Below, piece by piece: positions 16,267 to 24,934 of a stretch of DNA of 38,223 nucleotides. This DNA comes from Actinomycetota bacterium (lineage in GTDB: Bacteria > Bacillota > Desulfotomaculia > Desulfotomaculales > Desulfocucumaceae). The stretch's first letter is position 1. Each line of letters starts with the position of its first letter. The DNA is taken from positions 1 through 38,223 of the forward strand of contig JAMCVT010000037.1 of assembly GCA_023475565.1 (NCBI GenBank), written 5' to 3'. Made by a program: the position numbers and the translations under genes. Under the pieces are notes generated by a model, which worked only from the letters and a program-made list of their open reading frames with translations, did no database searches and was not told the DNA's origin.

Positions 16267-17358
16267 CTATACGTTAAATCTAAAATTTATTATATCCCCG
16301 TCCTGAACGATGTACTCCTTACCCTCCAGCCTGGCCAGGCCCTTTTCCTTAACCCTGGCCATGCTTTCCTGCTCCGCCAGGTCTTTGTAGCCCACCACCT
16401 CGGCCCTTATAAAGCCCCTTTCGATGTCGGAGTGTATCTTTCCGGCCGCCCTCCTGGCGTCGGTCCCCTTTTCAATGGTCCAGGCCTTCACCTCATCCTC
16501 CCCTACAGTAAAGAAGGATATCAGCCCCATGGCTTCATATACGGCCCTGGTCAGCCTTTCGGCCCCCAGTTCCTCCAACCCAAGATCCGCCATGAAAAGT
16601 CCCCTGTCCTCGGCGGGAAGCTGGCTTATTTCCATCTCCATAAGCCCGCAGACCTCTATAAGTCCTGTTCCCCTCCGGCCTGCCAGTTCAGCCAGTTCAC
16701 TCTTCCCGGGGTAGTCTCCCTGCCTGAACTGGTTTTCATCTGTATTGACCACAAATATAATGGGCTTATCTGTAAAAAAACTGTAATTTACAAGGGCCTG
16801 CCTTTCCGACTGGCTCAGATCCTGTTTGACTACCGGTATTTCCTTTTCCAGCCCGGCCAGTATCTTTTTCATTATCTCAAGCTCTTCCAGGCTTTCCTTC
16901 TTTATCTTTTTGCCGCCCTCAATGCGCTGTATTCTTCTTTCCACAAAATCCATATCCGCCAGGAGCAGCTCCACGTCTATAGTTTCTATATCCCTGACCG
17001 GGTTTACGCTTCCATCCACATGAAGGACATCGGGATTGTCAAAGGCCCTGACCACATGGACCAGCAGATCAGCCTGCCGTATCCCGTCCAGGAAGGCATT
17101 GCCCACTCCCTTTCCCTGGCTGGCCCCCCTGACCAGTCCCGGAACGTCGCTTACTTTCACCTGGGCGCAAACTGTTTTTTTTGGCCTGTACATCCCCGAC
17201 AAAAAATCAACCCTACGGTCGGGAACATCGGCCATACTTACATTGGTATCTGATTTCCCGGTGATAAATCTGGATGTTTCAACCCCGGCATTGGTAACCA
17301 AATTGAAAACTGTAGTTTTGCCCGCCATGGGCAGTCCGATAAGTCCGGCTGAAAGCAA
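16267..17358 (-). CDS. ychF: Ribosome-binding ATPase YchF (Obg family)
   Basis: A 363-residue Obg-family P-loop protein that hydrolyses ATP rather than GTP and is linked to stress and redox responses. G1 is GLPMAGKTTVFN, G3 is DVPGLVRGAS, and the G4 position reads NTDE (an NxxE pattern, the YchF substitution for NKxD that favours ATP). The C-terminal TGS domain ends in IVQDGDIINFRFNV. It starts at a TTG with GGAG 8 nt upstream. A clear promoter lies 48 bp before the start and a strong terminator right after the stop, so it is a single-gene transcript. Confidence 0.97.
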   Translation of the reverse strand: MLSAGLIGLPMAGKTTVFNLVTNAGVETSRFITGKSDTNVSMADVPDRRVDFLSGMYRPKKTVCAQVKVSDVPGLVRGASQGKGVGNAFLDGIRQADLLVHVVRAFDNPDVLHVDGSVNPVRDIETIDVELLLADMDFVERRIQRIEGGKKIKKESLEELEIMKKILAGLEKEIPVVKQDLSQSERQALVNYSFFTDKPIIFVVNTDENQFRQGDYPGKSELAELAGRRGTGLIEVCGLMEMEISQLPAEDRGLFMADLGLEELGAERLTRAVYEAMGLISFFTVGEDEVKAWTIEKGTDARRAAGKIHSDIERGFIRAEVVGYKDLAEQESMARVKEKGLARLEGKEYIVQDGDIINFRFNV

Positions 17359-17405
17359 CTAAAACACTCCAATCGCCATAATGCCTTTGTCATGCCACCT
17401 GCTAT

Positions 17406-17434
17406 ATTTTAGCAGACAAAAAGCATTATCACAA
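17406..17434 (-). promoter_or_regulatory. Putative sigma-A promoter of ychF
   Basis: On the minus strand TTGTGA (17434-17429) and TAAAAT (17411-17406) are separated by 17 bp. The TTG start of ychF is about 50 bp downstream. Confidence 0.65.
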
Positions 17435-17459
17435 CAGCCACCCTGGAGTATTAAGCACA

Positions 17460-18098
17460 TCAAACGAACCTTTTAGCCGCCTCCCGGGCGTTCTCCACGG
17501 CCTTTGCCTTTATTTCCCCGGCTTTATCCGGCATATAGGCCATCCCCTCGACTATCACCGATTCAATGGACTCCACTCCCAGGAAAGTCAGAATGGCCCT
17601 TATGTAGCGGTCCCCGAATTCAAAATCCTTCGCGGGGCCCTGTGAGTAGAACCCCCCACGGGCCTGTATGTGCACTGCCTTCTTGTCCTTCAAGAGGCCC
17701 ACCGGGCCCTGATCGGTATACTTGAAGGTTTTTCCCACCACTACAATGGTGTCTATATACGCCTTCATCTTGGGCGGAATGCTCAGATTCCACAGGGGGG
17801 TGACAAATATGTACTTGTCAGCCGCCACAAACTGGTCGGCCATCTGGTTTATCCGGGCCACTTTGGACTGCTCCCCCGGAGTCAGCCTGTCGAAGTGCTC
17901 CCCCTGCTGCAGTTTTCCCCAGCCGCTAAGCACGTCCGGGTCCACGTAGGGTATGTCGGTCTTGTAAAGGTCTATGCTGACTATCTCGTCCCCCGGGCTT
18001 TCCTTACGGTAGGCCTCCAGGAACTCCCCGGCCACGGAAAGGCTGAAAGACTGGTCCGCGGGCTTGGGGTTGGCGGTTACAAAAAGAACGGTAGCCAC
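17460..18098 (-). CDS. azoR: FMN-dependent NADH-azoreductase, AzoR-like flavodoxin-fold protein
   Basis: A 212-residue flavodoxin-fold oxidoreductase that uses FMN and NAD(P)H to reduce quinones and azo compounds, usually as a detoxifying enzyme. It opens [20 protein letters not shown], the phosphate-binding loop of the family. The FMN-contacting [17 protein letters not shown] segment and the QARGGFYS loop follow. The length is normal for AzoR. It begins at GTG with AAGGGATG upstream. It shares strand with ychF but is separated from it by the ychF promoter. No partner genes adjoin it. Confidence 0.92.
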   Translation of the reverse strand: MATVLFVTANPKPADQSFSLSVAGEFLEAYRKESPGDEIVSIDLYKTDIPYVDPDVLSGWGKLQQGEHFDRLTPGEQSKVARINQMADQFVAADKYIFVTPLWNLSIPPKMKAYIDTIVVVGKTFKYTDQGPVGLLKDKKAVHIQARGGFYSQGPAKDFEFGDRYIRAILTFLGVESIESVIVEGMAYMPDKAGEIKAKAVENAREAAKRFV

Positions 18099-18127
18099 TG
18101 CAAATCATCCCTTCTTGTATTCTTTTA

Positions 18128-18225
18128 AGCCACAGAGCACGCAGAGGACACAGAGATTTTTTAAGAAGGAACTCTTATTTACGGTACAAACAGGCAGCAG
18201 GAATTCCCTGTCTCCTGTCTCCTGG
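18128..18225. repeat. Family C repeat (CACAGAG type) plus short family B tract
   Basis: The sequence CCACAGAGCACGCAGAGGAC at about 18131 continues with CACAGAG and a T-rich tail. A related CCACAGACAGAGGCCACAG occurs at 24779. This kind of element is common between genes in many bacterial genomes. A short CCTGTCTCCTGTCTCCTGG tract at about 18208 is of family B type. It lies between azoR and the permease gene; no gene is supported in this gap. Confidence 0.55.
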
Positions 18226-18290
18226 GTATTCAGGGCAGTAATTATATTCTTATATATTTTCCCCCATATTATACCTCCGGCGGGGTTGGA

Positions 18291-19583
18291 CTAATCCCTG
18301 CTCCTGTATATAAGGTGCTCCATAATGAGCACCGAAAGCACCCCGATCACAAACCCGTTTCCCATTACCGGCCTGACCGCCGCAGGGAAGGTGGCCAGCA
18401 CCTGCACAGGCAAAAAAGAGATTATTATGCCCAGCATAAGCGGCAAACCCAGCACCAGGCCGCTTTCGAGGTCGAAACCATCACCCGACCCAAAGGCCAC
18501 CAGCAGGCCGGCCGCAATCTGGGAGCACATTATATATATGAGAACACTCCCCACCACTGTAGAGGGGATGCCCCCCAGAAAAACTATGGCCCCGGGCATA
18601 AAAGCCAGAGCCAGCAAGCCCAGGGCAGAGGGTATCAGTGTAAACCTGGAGGCGCAGCCTGTGGATGCTATCACACCGGGGCTCATGGAATAGTTCACCG
18701 GCCCTATAACACCAAAAAAGCCGGACAGCACTCCAGCCAGCCCGGTGATGGATATGCCCCGGGTGATCCGCCCCGGCATATCCTGCAGACCCAGCATTTC
18801 ACCAACTGACTGTATGGACCCCAGGTCGTTTATGGATAGGGCCAGGTAGCAAACCAGAAAGGCTATCAGTATCCCCGGATCAACCACAAGATTAAAGTGC
18901 AGGTCTTGATAGAAGGCAGCCGCCGGCTGCAGGCCAGGACCCCCGGCAGCAGTTTTAGCGGGAAATATTAAAAGATGGGCCAGGGCGCCGGCTATTATGG
19001 CCCATACGATGAGCGTTGACTTCCAAATCCCCTTAAGGCTCCTGTTGGCCACAAACATGACCAGCACCAGCAAAATGGAAAAGGACAGCTTTTTCAAGGG
19101 ATGCGCCTGTACTTCCGGCCCCAGTACAAGACCTGTGATGGTGGGTGTAAGGGTAAAGGCAATCAGTATAAGTATCGAGGCCACCACCCTGGGCGTAAAA
19201 AGCTTCTTTAGATATCCGAACATCCCTGTGGCGCCCACCGCTGCCAGGGCCGCGCCCCCTATGAGCACCGCCGTGTATACAGCCTCCGGGGTTCTACCCA
19301 GGCTTGCCGCCACTCCCACCAGCAGAACCGCCGCCGGCCCCATGATGAGGGGCAGCCGGTGGCCCCATAAAATCTGAACCAGAAGGGCTGCCCCCGACAC
19401 GAAGAACAATTTCTGTATGTAGGCCACCCGGGCAGCGGCATCAAATGAGTGCAGCCCCGCCACCACATTACCGATGATAATTACGGTGGGCACCGATATA
19501 GCCAGCCACTGCAGGCCGAAGGCCGCCAGCTGCCCCGGAGGGGGCGCCTCCTCCAAACCGTATCTTAATTTAAACCTGCTCAT
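18291..19583 (-). CDS. NCS2-family xanthine/uracil permease
   Basis: A 430-residue membrane transporter with about 12-14 hydrophobic helices, predicted to import a purine or pyrimidine base by proton symport. Family features include FGLQWLAISVPTVIIIGNV at the N-terminus, SINDLGSIQSVGEML in the substrate-binding repeat, and a SPGVIASTGCASRF segment. The exact base cannot be told. The ATG at 19583 follows AGGGGGTTTGAT and is preferred to a longer frame that overlaps the upstream nitrilase gene. It ends an apparent operon after floA and the nitrilase, so imported nitrogen compounds could be linked to amide hydrolysis; this is inference. Confidence 0.9.
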   Translation of the reverse strand: MSRFKLRYGLEEAPPPGQLAAFGLQWLAISVPTVIIIGNVVAGLHSFDAAARVAYIQKLFFVSGAALLVQILWGHRLPLIMGPAAVLLVGVAASLGRTPEAVYTAVLIGGAALAAVGATGMFGYLKKLFTPRVVASILILIAFTLTPTITGLVLGPEVQAHPLKKLSFSILLVLVMFVANRSLKGIWKSTLIVWAIIAGALAHLLIFPAKTAAGGPGLQPAAAFYQDLHFNLVVDPGILIAFLVCYLALSINDLGSIQSVGEMLGLQDMPGRITRGISITGLAGVLSGFFGVIGPVNYSMSPGVIASTGCASRFTLIPSALGLLALAFMPGAIVFLGGIPSTVVGSVLIYIMCSQIAAGLLVAFGSGDGFDLESGLVLGLPLMLGIIISFLPVQVLATFPAAVRPVMGNGFVIGVLSVLIMEHLIYRSRD

Positions 19584-19656
19584 ATCAAACCCCCTGCTGC
19601 CTTTTGCTCCCGGGGGGCACCCGAGTGAACGTTTTATAGCAATCACACTGCCCCGG

Positions 19657-20487
19657 TCAGATTCCGGCAAGGTTATAAAGGTCCGTTCTCCGGTGCCTTA
19701 AAAGGGGCAGCTCCCGCCGTACCCTGTCAATTATGACCGGGTCAATATCTCCGAATACAACCTCTTCCTCCTCCCCGGCCCGGGCAACTATATCCCCCCA
19801 CGGGTCCACCAGCATGGAATGCCCGTAAGCCACGTAGTGCCCCCCGGCATCCCTGGCCGGAGAGGCCGCTATGACATATACCTGGTTATCTACCGCCCTG
19901 CAGCGGTAGAGCATATCCCAGTGGGCAGGCCCGGTGGTCATGTTGAAGGCGGCCGGGATTACTATAACCTCAGCCCCCCCGGTTACCATCAGGCGGATCA
20001 GCTCCGGAAATCTGATGTCGTAGCATATAGCCACGCCAATGGTGCAGAGGTCTGTCTTTATAACGGTGATGCCGCGCCCGGCGCCCAGGGTGCTGGACTC
20101 CTTAACCTTTACGCCCCCGGGCAGATCCACATCAAAAAGGTGCGCCTTCCTGTGCCTGCCCAGCAGCTCACCACCGGGGCCTATTACAAAGCTGCTGTTG
20201 TAAACTGTATCCCCGTCCCTTTCCGGAACCGACCCCCCCACCAGATATACATTATTCTCACGGGCGGCTTGCGAAAGCATGCTGAAAGTCTCCCCACCCG
20301 GGTATGTTTCCGCGTATTCAGGAAAGACCCCGGCCACATAAGGGCAGTTGAACATTTCCGGCAAAGCCACCAGCCCGGCTCCTCCCGCCGCCGCCCGGCC
20401 AATCATCCGGCGGGCGGTGTCCAGGTTTTTTTCCTTGCTGCTCACCACTTTCATCTGGCAGACCGCAGCCTTGAACAGTTTATTCAA
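19657..20487 (-). CDS. Carbon-nitrogen hydrolase (nitrilase superfamily, omega-amidase-like)
   Basis: A 276-residue amidase of the nitrilase superfamily. The Glu-Lys-Cys triad is visible: Glu in VALPEMFNCPY, Lys in GRHRKAHLFD and Cys in GVAICYDIRFPEL. The closest recognisable pattern is the NIT2/omega-amidase branch, which hydrolyses alpha-ketoglutaramate-type amides; substrate is not certain. It starts at a TTG that overlaps the stop of the preceding gene (TTGA), with GGAGGAGG upstream, so it is translationally coupled to the 165-residue protein. The NCS2 permease follows after about 70 bp. Confidence 0.9.
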   Translation of the reverse strand: MNKLFKAAVCQMKVVSSKEKNLDTARRMIGRAAAGGAGLVALPEMFNCPYVAGVFPEYAETYPGGETFSMLSQAARENNVYLVGGSVPERDGDTVYNSSFVIGPGGELLGRHRKAHLFDVDLPGGVKVKESSTLGAGRGITVIKTDLCTIGVAICYDIRFPELIRLMVTGGAEVIVIPAAFNMTTGPAHWDMLYRCRAVDNQVYVIAASPARDAGGHYVAYGHSMLVDPWGDIVARAGEEEEVVFGDIDPVIIDRVRRELPLLRHRRTDLYNLAGI

Positions 20488-20981
20488 TACGGCCTCCTCC
20501 TTGATCTGCCTCCCCGGCTGCCAAGTACTTCAGCCATTATGATACCGTGGTAAACACCTTTTGGAGTGCATAGGTTTTGCAGGAACGCCCTTCTCCGGCC
20601 CGTCCCCGGGCAGTTATCCCGGACATCCCCAACGTCCCGGCAGTGAGAGGCCGGGACAGCCGCCGCCAGATCAGGCTTAATGGTTTCTTCCACTAAAGCT
20701 GTCCGGCGTCCGGCGTCCGGCTCCGGCGCAGCCGGCCGCCTTTCCCTCTCAGTCCGGGGAAGCTCCCCCTCCCCTTCCCGGGGCTCCGGATCCTCCTGCC
20801 GGCGGGCCCAGGGGCCCCGAAGGGGGGAGTCTTCAACACCTTCTCCCTCACCGGCCGTTTCCCAGCCTTCCGTATAGTCCGCGGGTCCGGTCCCGGCAGG
20901 CCGGGAAGAGTCTTCCCGGCGGGTCCATGGACCCCGGAGGGGTAAATCGTCTTCCACTATCCCATAGTCTCTAATTTTCAA
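20484..20981 (-). CDS. Hypothetical charged, Pro/Arg/Glu-rich protein with an internal repeat
   Basis: A 165-residue protein that I do not recognise. The first half is low-complexity and acidic/basic, with an imperfect duplication: VEDDLPLRGPWTRRED (about 9-24) and VEDSPLRGPWARRQED (about 49-64). The second half ends in a more ordered segment with GVYHGIIMAEVLGSRGG and an Arg-rich tail. It probably starts at TTG 20981, just after the floA stop, and its stop overlaps the nitrilase start, so it is real by operon position. It may be disordered and act as a partner of the membrane protein FloA; that is a guess. The high GC of this stretch is also compatible with a rapidly changing gene. Confidence 0.65.
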   Translation of the reverse strand: MKIRDYGIVEDDLPLRGPWTRREDSSRPAGTGPADYTEGWETAGEGEGVEDSPLRGPWARRQEDPEPREGEGELPRTERERRPAAPEPDAGRRTALVEETIKPDLAAAVPASHCRDVGDVRDNCPGTGRRRAFLQNLCTPKGVYHGIIMAEVLGSRGGRSRRRPY

Positions 20982-21000
20982 ATACTCAGCCCCTTACCGG

Positions 21001-22002
21001 CTATTTTTTATCATCCTGCCTGCCGGGTCGCTCCTCCATCTGTCCCACGCTGGAAATGCCCTCACGCATCCTGGTGTCCGCCAGGAGGTTCTGCATGTTG
21101 TAGTAATCCATAACACCCAGCCTTCCCTGGCGCAGCGCATCCGAAAGCGCCCTGGGCACTTCTGCCTCGGACTCAACCACCTTGGCTCTCATTTCCTCCA
21201 CCGAGGCCTTCATCTCCTGCTCCCTGGCCACCGCCATAGCCCTTCTCTCCTCGGCCTTGGCCTGGGCTATGCGCTTGTCGGCCTCTGCCTGGTCTGTCTG
21301 CAGCTGGGCCCCGATGTTTCTTCCCACATCCACATCGGCAATGTCTATAGACAGTATCTCAAAGGCGGTTCCGGCGTCAAGGCCCTTTTCCAGAACAGTT
21401 TTGGAGATTGAATCCGGGTTCTCCAGCACCTGTTTATGGGAGACCGAGCTGCCCACGGTGGTCACCACACCTTCACCCACCCTGGCCAGTATGGTCTCGG
21501 TGCCGGCCCCGCCCACCAGCCGATCAATGTTTGCCCTTACTGTGACCCTGGCCATCACCTTGACCTCTATGCCGTCCTTGGCCACCGCCGAAATGAGAGG
21601 TGTCTGGATTACCTTGGGGTTGACGCTCATCTGCACGGCCTCCAGCACATCCCTGCCGGCCAGATCTATGGCTGCCGCCCTCTCAAAGGGAAGCGGAATG
21701 TCAGCCCTTTCGGCGGCTATAAGCGAGTTCACCACCCGGTCAACATTTCCCCCGGCCAGGTAGTGGGCCTCCAGCTGGTTGACCGTTATATCCACCCCGG
21801 CCTTGTCTGCCTTGATCAGAGGGTTTACTATCTGGGCCGGGGGCACCCTCCTGAGCCTCATCCCCACCAGGGTGAATATTCCTATATGCACCCCGGCTGC
21901 CAGCGCCGATATCCACAGTCCCACCGGGATGAAGCTCAAAAGAATCCCCAGACCCGCCAGTATAAGCAGCCCCAAAATTATAGTACTCAGTATAGCTGTC
22001 AT
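21001..22002 (-). CDS. floA: Flotillin-like SPFH protein FloA (YqfA family)
   Basis: A 333-residue membrane scaffold protein. The N-terminal hairpin of hydrophobic helices (about 5-45, [20 protein letters not shown]) anchors it. The SPFH domain follows, with [20 protein letters not shown]-like sequence, [20 protein letters not shown] and [21 protein letters not shown] helical, Ala/Glu-rich C-terminus ([20 protein letters not shown]) drives oligomerisation. Flotillins organise functional membrane domains. AGGAGGTG precedes the ATG. The nfeD gene lies immediately upstream, the standard NfeD-flotillin pairing. Confidence 0.96.
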   Translation of the reverse strand: MTAILSTIILGLLILAGLGILLSFIPVGLWISALAAGVHIGIFTLVGMRLRRVPPAQIVNPLIKADKAGVDITVNQLEAHYLAGGNVDRVVNSLIAAERADIPLPFERAAAIDLAGRDVLEAVQMSVNPKVIQTPLISAVAKDGIEVKVMARVTVRANIDRLVGGAGTETILARVGEGVVTTVGSSVSHKQVLENPDSISKTVLEKGLDAGTAFEILSIDIADVDVGRNIGAQLQTDQAEADKRIAQAKAEERRAMAVAREQEMKASVEEMRAKVVESEAEVPRALSDALRQGRLGVMDYYNMQNLLADTRMREGISSVGQMEERPGRQDDKK

Positions 22003-22019
22003 AAAGCACCTCCTGTTTT

Positions 22020-22526
22020 TTATTCCCTGGTTTTATTATACCCCTTTACCACCACCCGGGTTCCCTCAACCCTGACCACCTCCACCGGCGCTCCAGAGGG
22101 AATGAAATTCCCCTCAGTGACTACATCCAGCCTCTCTCCGGATATTTCAGCGGTTCCCGAGGGCCTCAGAGGAGTGAGGGCGGTGCCTTTTTTACCGGCA
22201 TATACGGCCAGACCCTCCCGGGGAGCCACATAACCCTGGTCATTCTTCTGCTTGGTGTCAAGGGTAAGCCTCTTCCACAGGTTTAATTTATTAAAAAGCT
22301 TAACGCCGGCAAAAATGAACACAACTGTAATCGCCAGCGCCCACACCAGGGCCGTGGTGGCCTGGGTAACATCAACAGCCATAAGGAAAATACCCCAGCC
22401 TACAAGTATTACACCGGCCACCCCGGCCACCCCGAAGCCCGGCAGAACAAATATTTCTACAATCAGGGCGATTATCCCCAGCAGCAGTACCAGAACGGCA
22501 ATCCAGGTGTGTAATTGGGAAAACAT
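22020..22526 (-). CDS. NfeD-family membrane protein
   Basis: A 168-residue NfeD1b-type protein lacking the ClpP-like protease domain of long NfeDs. Hydrophobic helices lie at about 8-30, 33-52 and 60-80 ([38 protein letters not shown]). An OB-fold C-terminal domain (about 110-165) contains the family pattern [20 protein letters not shown], then [18 protein letters not shown]. It is encoded 17 bp upstream of floA and probably acts with it in membrane organisation. It is the first gene of the nfeD-floA-hypothetical-nitrilase-permease run. Confidence 0.92.
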   Translation of the reverse strand: MFSQLHTWIAVLVLLLGIIALIVEIFVLPGFGVAGVAGVILVGWGIFLMAVDVTQATTALVWALAITVVFIFAGVKLFNKLNLWKRLTLDTKQKNDQGYVAPREGLAVYAGKKGTALTPLRPSGTAEISGERLDVVTEGNFIPSGAPVEVVRVEGTRVVVKGYNKTRE

Positions 22527-22577
22527 ATAACCATTCCTCCTTTCCGCAAAAAAAGCACGACTCTGGTGATTATTAAA

Positions 22578-22600
22578 GACCCGGCGATTGCGCCGGGCCT
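22578..22600 (-). terminator. Putative terminator after rpsU
   Basis: Arms CCCGGCG (22580-22586) and CGCCGGG (22591-22597) with a 4-nt loop lie between rpsU and nfeD. On the minus strand the stem is followed by TCTTTAAT, a modest U tract. Confidence 0.65.
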
Positions 22601-22661
22601 TGTATACCTAAGTATTTTGCAGTTTTTCGGCATCAATCCGCCTGCAACAGGCGTTTGAGTT

Positions 22662-22838
22662 TTAATGAAACTTGCGTTTTCTGGCCGCTTCTGACTTTTT
22701 TTTACGTTTTACACTCGGTTTTTCATAATGCTCGTGCTTTCTGGCCTCAGCCAGTACACCCGCCTTCTGACAGGTGCGTTTAAAACGCCGGAGGGCGCTG
22801 TCCAGTGTCTCATTCTTACCGACACGTACTTCTGCCAT
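22662..22838 (-). CDS. rpsU: 30S ribosomal protein S21
   Basis: A 58-residue basic ribosomal protein. It reads [20 protein letters not shown], then [20 protein letters not shown] and a Lys/Arg-rich end ([18 protein letters not shown]), which is the complete S21 pattern. It binds the small subunit near the anti-Shine-Dalgarno region and helps initiation. A GGAGGGATGG binding site precedes the ATG. It has its own near-consensus promoter at the hinT stop and a hairpin downstream, so it can be expressed apart from the long heat-shock and methyltransferase run. Confidence 0.97.
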   Translation of the reverse strand: MAEVRVGKNETLDSALRRFKRTCQKAGVLAEARKHEHYEKPSVKRKKKSEAARKRKFH

Positions 22839-22912
22839 TTACCATCCCTCCCTCCGCCGTACCATAAACCTTCAACATAAATACACCCCGTTGCCAGATT
22901 AAACACCATTTT

Positions 22913-22941
22913 ATTATACATCCACAGCAGTCTGTAGTCAA
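22913..22941 (-). promoter_or_regulatory. Near-consensus sigma-A promoter of rpsU
   Basis: On the minus strand TTGACT (22941-22936) and TATAAT (22918-22913) are separated by 17 bp. It begins at the base adjoining the hinT stop codon and leaves a 5' leader of about 70 nt before rpsU. Confidence 0.85.
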
Positions 22942-23364
22942 CTAGCCCGGAGGCCAGTGTAGCGGCCTCCCACCTATCAGGTGGTAATGTATATGGAAAA
23001 CCAGCTGGCCGGCATCCTGGTTGCAGTTGCTGATCAGCCGAAATCCTTTTTCCAGCCCCATTTCACGGGCCACCCGGCCTGCAGCCAGCTGCAGGTCTCC
23101 CATTATGCCGGAATCCTTTTCCTCCAGGTCAAAAAATGTGGGAATGTGCTTTTTGGGTATGAGCAGGAGGTGAACCGGAGCTACCGGTCTAATGTCCTTA
23201 AAAACAAGCACGGAGTCATTCTCATATACTATTTCAGCCGGTATCTCCTTATTAATTATTTTACAAAATATACAGTCCTGCGTAAGACAACACCTCCCCC
23301 CGGAGAAAAATGTTAATCCTTTTGGGGATATTCTATTCAACAAGCCGCCGTTCAAATCCTTCAT
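22942..23364 (-). CDS. hinT: HIT-family nucleotide hydrolase HinT
   Basis: A histidine-triad protein that cleaves adenosine phosphoramidates and acyl-adenylates. The conserved body starts at QDCIFCKIINKEIPAEIVYE, includes LLLIPKKHIPTFFDL, and ends with the HIT motif as VFHIHYHLIGG. The Cys pair near the N-terminus (CIFC) is common in bacterial HinT. The only in-frame ATG is at 23364, with no ribosome binding site and about 28 non-homologous residues before the conserved body. By contrast an excellent site (GGGGGGAGGTG, 23291-23301) is spaced 7 nt from an in-frame ACG at 23283, exactly where homologues begin. The true start is therefore uncertain. It lies 3 bp from the mtaB stop in the same operon. 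Confidence 0.9.
   Translation of the reverse strand: MKDLNGGLLNRISPKGLTFFSGGRCCLTQDCIFCKIINKEIPAEIVYENDSVLVFKDIRPVAPVHLLLIPKKHIPTFFDLEEKDSGIMGDLQLAAGRVAREMGLEKGFRLISNCNQDAGQLVFHIHYHLIGGRPLHWPPG
23281..23301 (-). promoter_or_regulatory. Strong ribosome binding site facing an ACG codon in hinT
   Basis: GGGGGGAGGTG (23301-23291) is followed after 7 nt by ACG CAG GAC TGT, the point where HinT homologues begin. There is no ATG, GTG or TTG in frame at that distance. Either ACG serves as a rare start, or an ancestral ATG was lost and the upstream ATG at 23364 is used. Confidence 0.6.
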
Positions 23365-23367
23365 GGT

Positions 23368-24675
23368 TTATAATTTTCTGCCCTCAAGAGTGCCGCCGGA
23401 CACCTTTTCCGCCCTGACCCGGACAAATTCCCCCTTAAGGCCCTCATCCCCCGGAAAAACCACCAGCAGGTAATTGGCGGTATGGCCCTGCAGCATTCCC
23501 GGTCTGCCGTCGGCCAGGTCCTCCACCAGCACCTCAACCTCCCGGCCAATATACTGTGAGGCAAATTCCCCGGCCAGGGCAGACCCCAGGTCAATGAGCA
23601 TTTTGCTGCGCCGCTCCTTGACCTCCCCGGCCACCTGCCCGGGAAACTCCGCAGCCGCAGTGCCCTTTCTGGGTGAATACTTAAACACGTGCATGGCTGA
23701 AAACCTTATTTCCTCTGCCAGGCGATATGTATTAATAAAGTTGTCCCCGGACTCCCCCGGGAAGCCCACAATCACATCGGTGGTAATGGAAACGTCCCTT
23801 ATCCTTTCTTTTATCTCACCGGCCAGCCTTTTAAAATCAGCGGCGGTGTAATGCCTCTTCATGGCCGAAAGTATAACGTCATCGCCGCTCTGCAGGGGAA
23901 TATGGAGGTGCGGGCAGAACGGCAGCCCCCCGGCCAGTATGGATATCAAATCTTCATTTACATCCATGGGCTCCACCGAGCTGAGCCTTATCCTGGCCAG
24001 CCCCCTGACGTCAGAAAGCCTTTCCAGAAGTGAGGCCAGCCCCGGCGCACCAGGTTTATCCTGGCCGTATGCCCCGGTATGTATACCGGTCAGCACTATC
24101 TCCCGGTAGCCCGCCTCCACCATCTTCCCGGCCTCTTCCAGAACCCTGCCGGGGTCCCTGCTTCTCACAGGCCCCCTGGCATAGGGCACTATGCAGTACG
24201 AGCAGTAGTTATTGCACCCTTCCTGAATTTTTAGAAAGGCTCTGGTCCTGCCGGTGGCCGCCACGGCCGGGAGTTCTTCAAACTCCTTTATTTCTGACGG
24301 CTCCAGAACAGCACTTACCTTTTTGCCCTTTTTTATTTCCTCCACCCTGTCCACTATCCGGGATTTGTCGGCCGTGCCCATAACCAGGTCCACGCCGGGA
24401 ATCTCCAGCACCTCCCCGGGGGACACCTGGGCATAGCAGCCGGTAACCACCACCAGCCCCTCCGGGTTGGACCGGACGGCCCTTCTGATATACTGCCGGG
24501 ACTTGCGGTCGCCAGCATGGGTAACGGTGCAGGTGTTGATTACATATACATCGGCCAGCTCCCCAAAATCCACCACCTGGTAGCCCCTGGTCCTGAACAT
24601 CCCGGCCATGGAGGATGACTCGTACTGGTTGACCTTGCACCCCAGGGTGGCTATGGCCACTCTTTTGGAACTCAT
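23368..24675 (-). CDS. mtaB: tRNA t6A37 methylthiotransferase MtaB
   Basis: A 435-residue radical-SAM enzyme that adds a methylthio group to t6A37 in ANN-decoding tRNAs. The N-terminal UPF0004 domain has three cluster-binding Cys (TLGCKVNQYES, INTCTVTHAGD, VVTGCYAQ). The radical-SAM motif is CNNYCSYCIVPYARG (CxxxCxxC). A C-terminal TRAM domain occupies about the last 65 residues. KVNQYES and NTCTVT fit MtaB rather than MiaB or RimO. It starts at ATG after GGGGGTCC. It belongs to the rsmE-mtaB-hinT run of translation-related genes. Confidence 0.96.
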   Translation of the reverse strand: MSSKRVAIATLGCKVNQYESSSMAGMFRTRGYQVVDFGELADVYVINTCTVTHAGDRKSRQYIRRAVRSNPEGLVVVTGCYAQVSPGEVLEIPGVDLVMGTADKSRIVDRVEEIKKGKKVSAVLEPSEIKEFEELPAVAATGRTRAFLKIQEGCNNYCSYCIVPYARGPVRSRDPGRVLEEAGKMVEAGYREIVLTGIHTGAYGQDKPGAPGLASLLERLSDVRGLARIRLSSVEPMDVNEDLISILAGGLPFCPHLHIPLQSGDDVILSAMKRHYTAADFKRLAGEIKERIRDVSITTDVIVGFPGESGDNFINTYRLAEEIRFSAMHVFKYSPRKGTAAAEFPGQVAGEVKERRSKMLIDLGSALAGEFASQYIGREVEVLVEDLADGRPGMLQGHTANYLLVVFPGDEGLKGEFVRVRAEKVSGGTLEGRKL

Positions 24676-24775
24676 TGCGGACCCCCCATCTTACAGGCAT
24701 TTCTTTCTGGTCGGGAGACGGTAGACGGGTGTTTGCATGCCCTACTTTGATGTCAGTATAAAGACTGACCCCATT

Positions 24776-24912
24776 TGGCCACAGACAGAGGCCACAGAAA
24801 TTTAAAGCCATTACTCATAAGGAATGCTTATTCTCCAGTCTCCCGTCTCCTGCATCAGGTATTACCTATAGCATCTCCCGTCTCCCGTCTTCTGACCCAA
24901 GGTATTACCCCT
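24776..24912. repeat. Composite intergenic repeat: family C fragment and two family B units
   Basis: CCACAGACAGAGGCCACAG (about 24779) is followed by TCTCCAGTCTCCCGTCTCC and CATCAGGTATTACC, then a second run TCTCCCGTCTCCCGTCTTC and CCCAAGGTATTACCCC. GGTATTACC is a 9-bp odd palindrome that ends each family B unit. It fills the gap between the mtaB start and the rsmE stop; no gene is supported here. Confidence 0.7.
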
Positions 24913-24934
24913 AGAGCAGTCTCATTCCCGTAAG

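Noticed and set aside
22709-22921. Minus-strand 70-codon frame upstream of and across rpsU.
   Set aside because: It overlaps S21 in another frame and covers the rpsU promoter; the S21 frame is complete and conserved.
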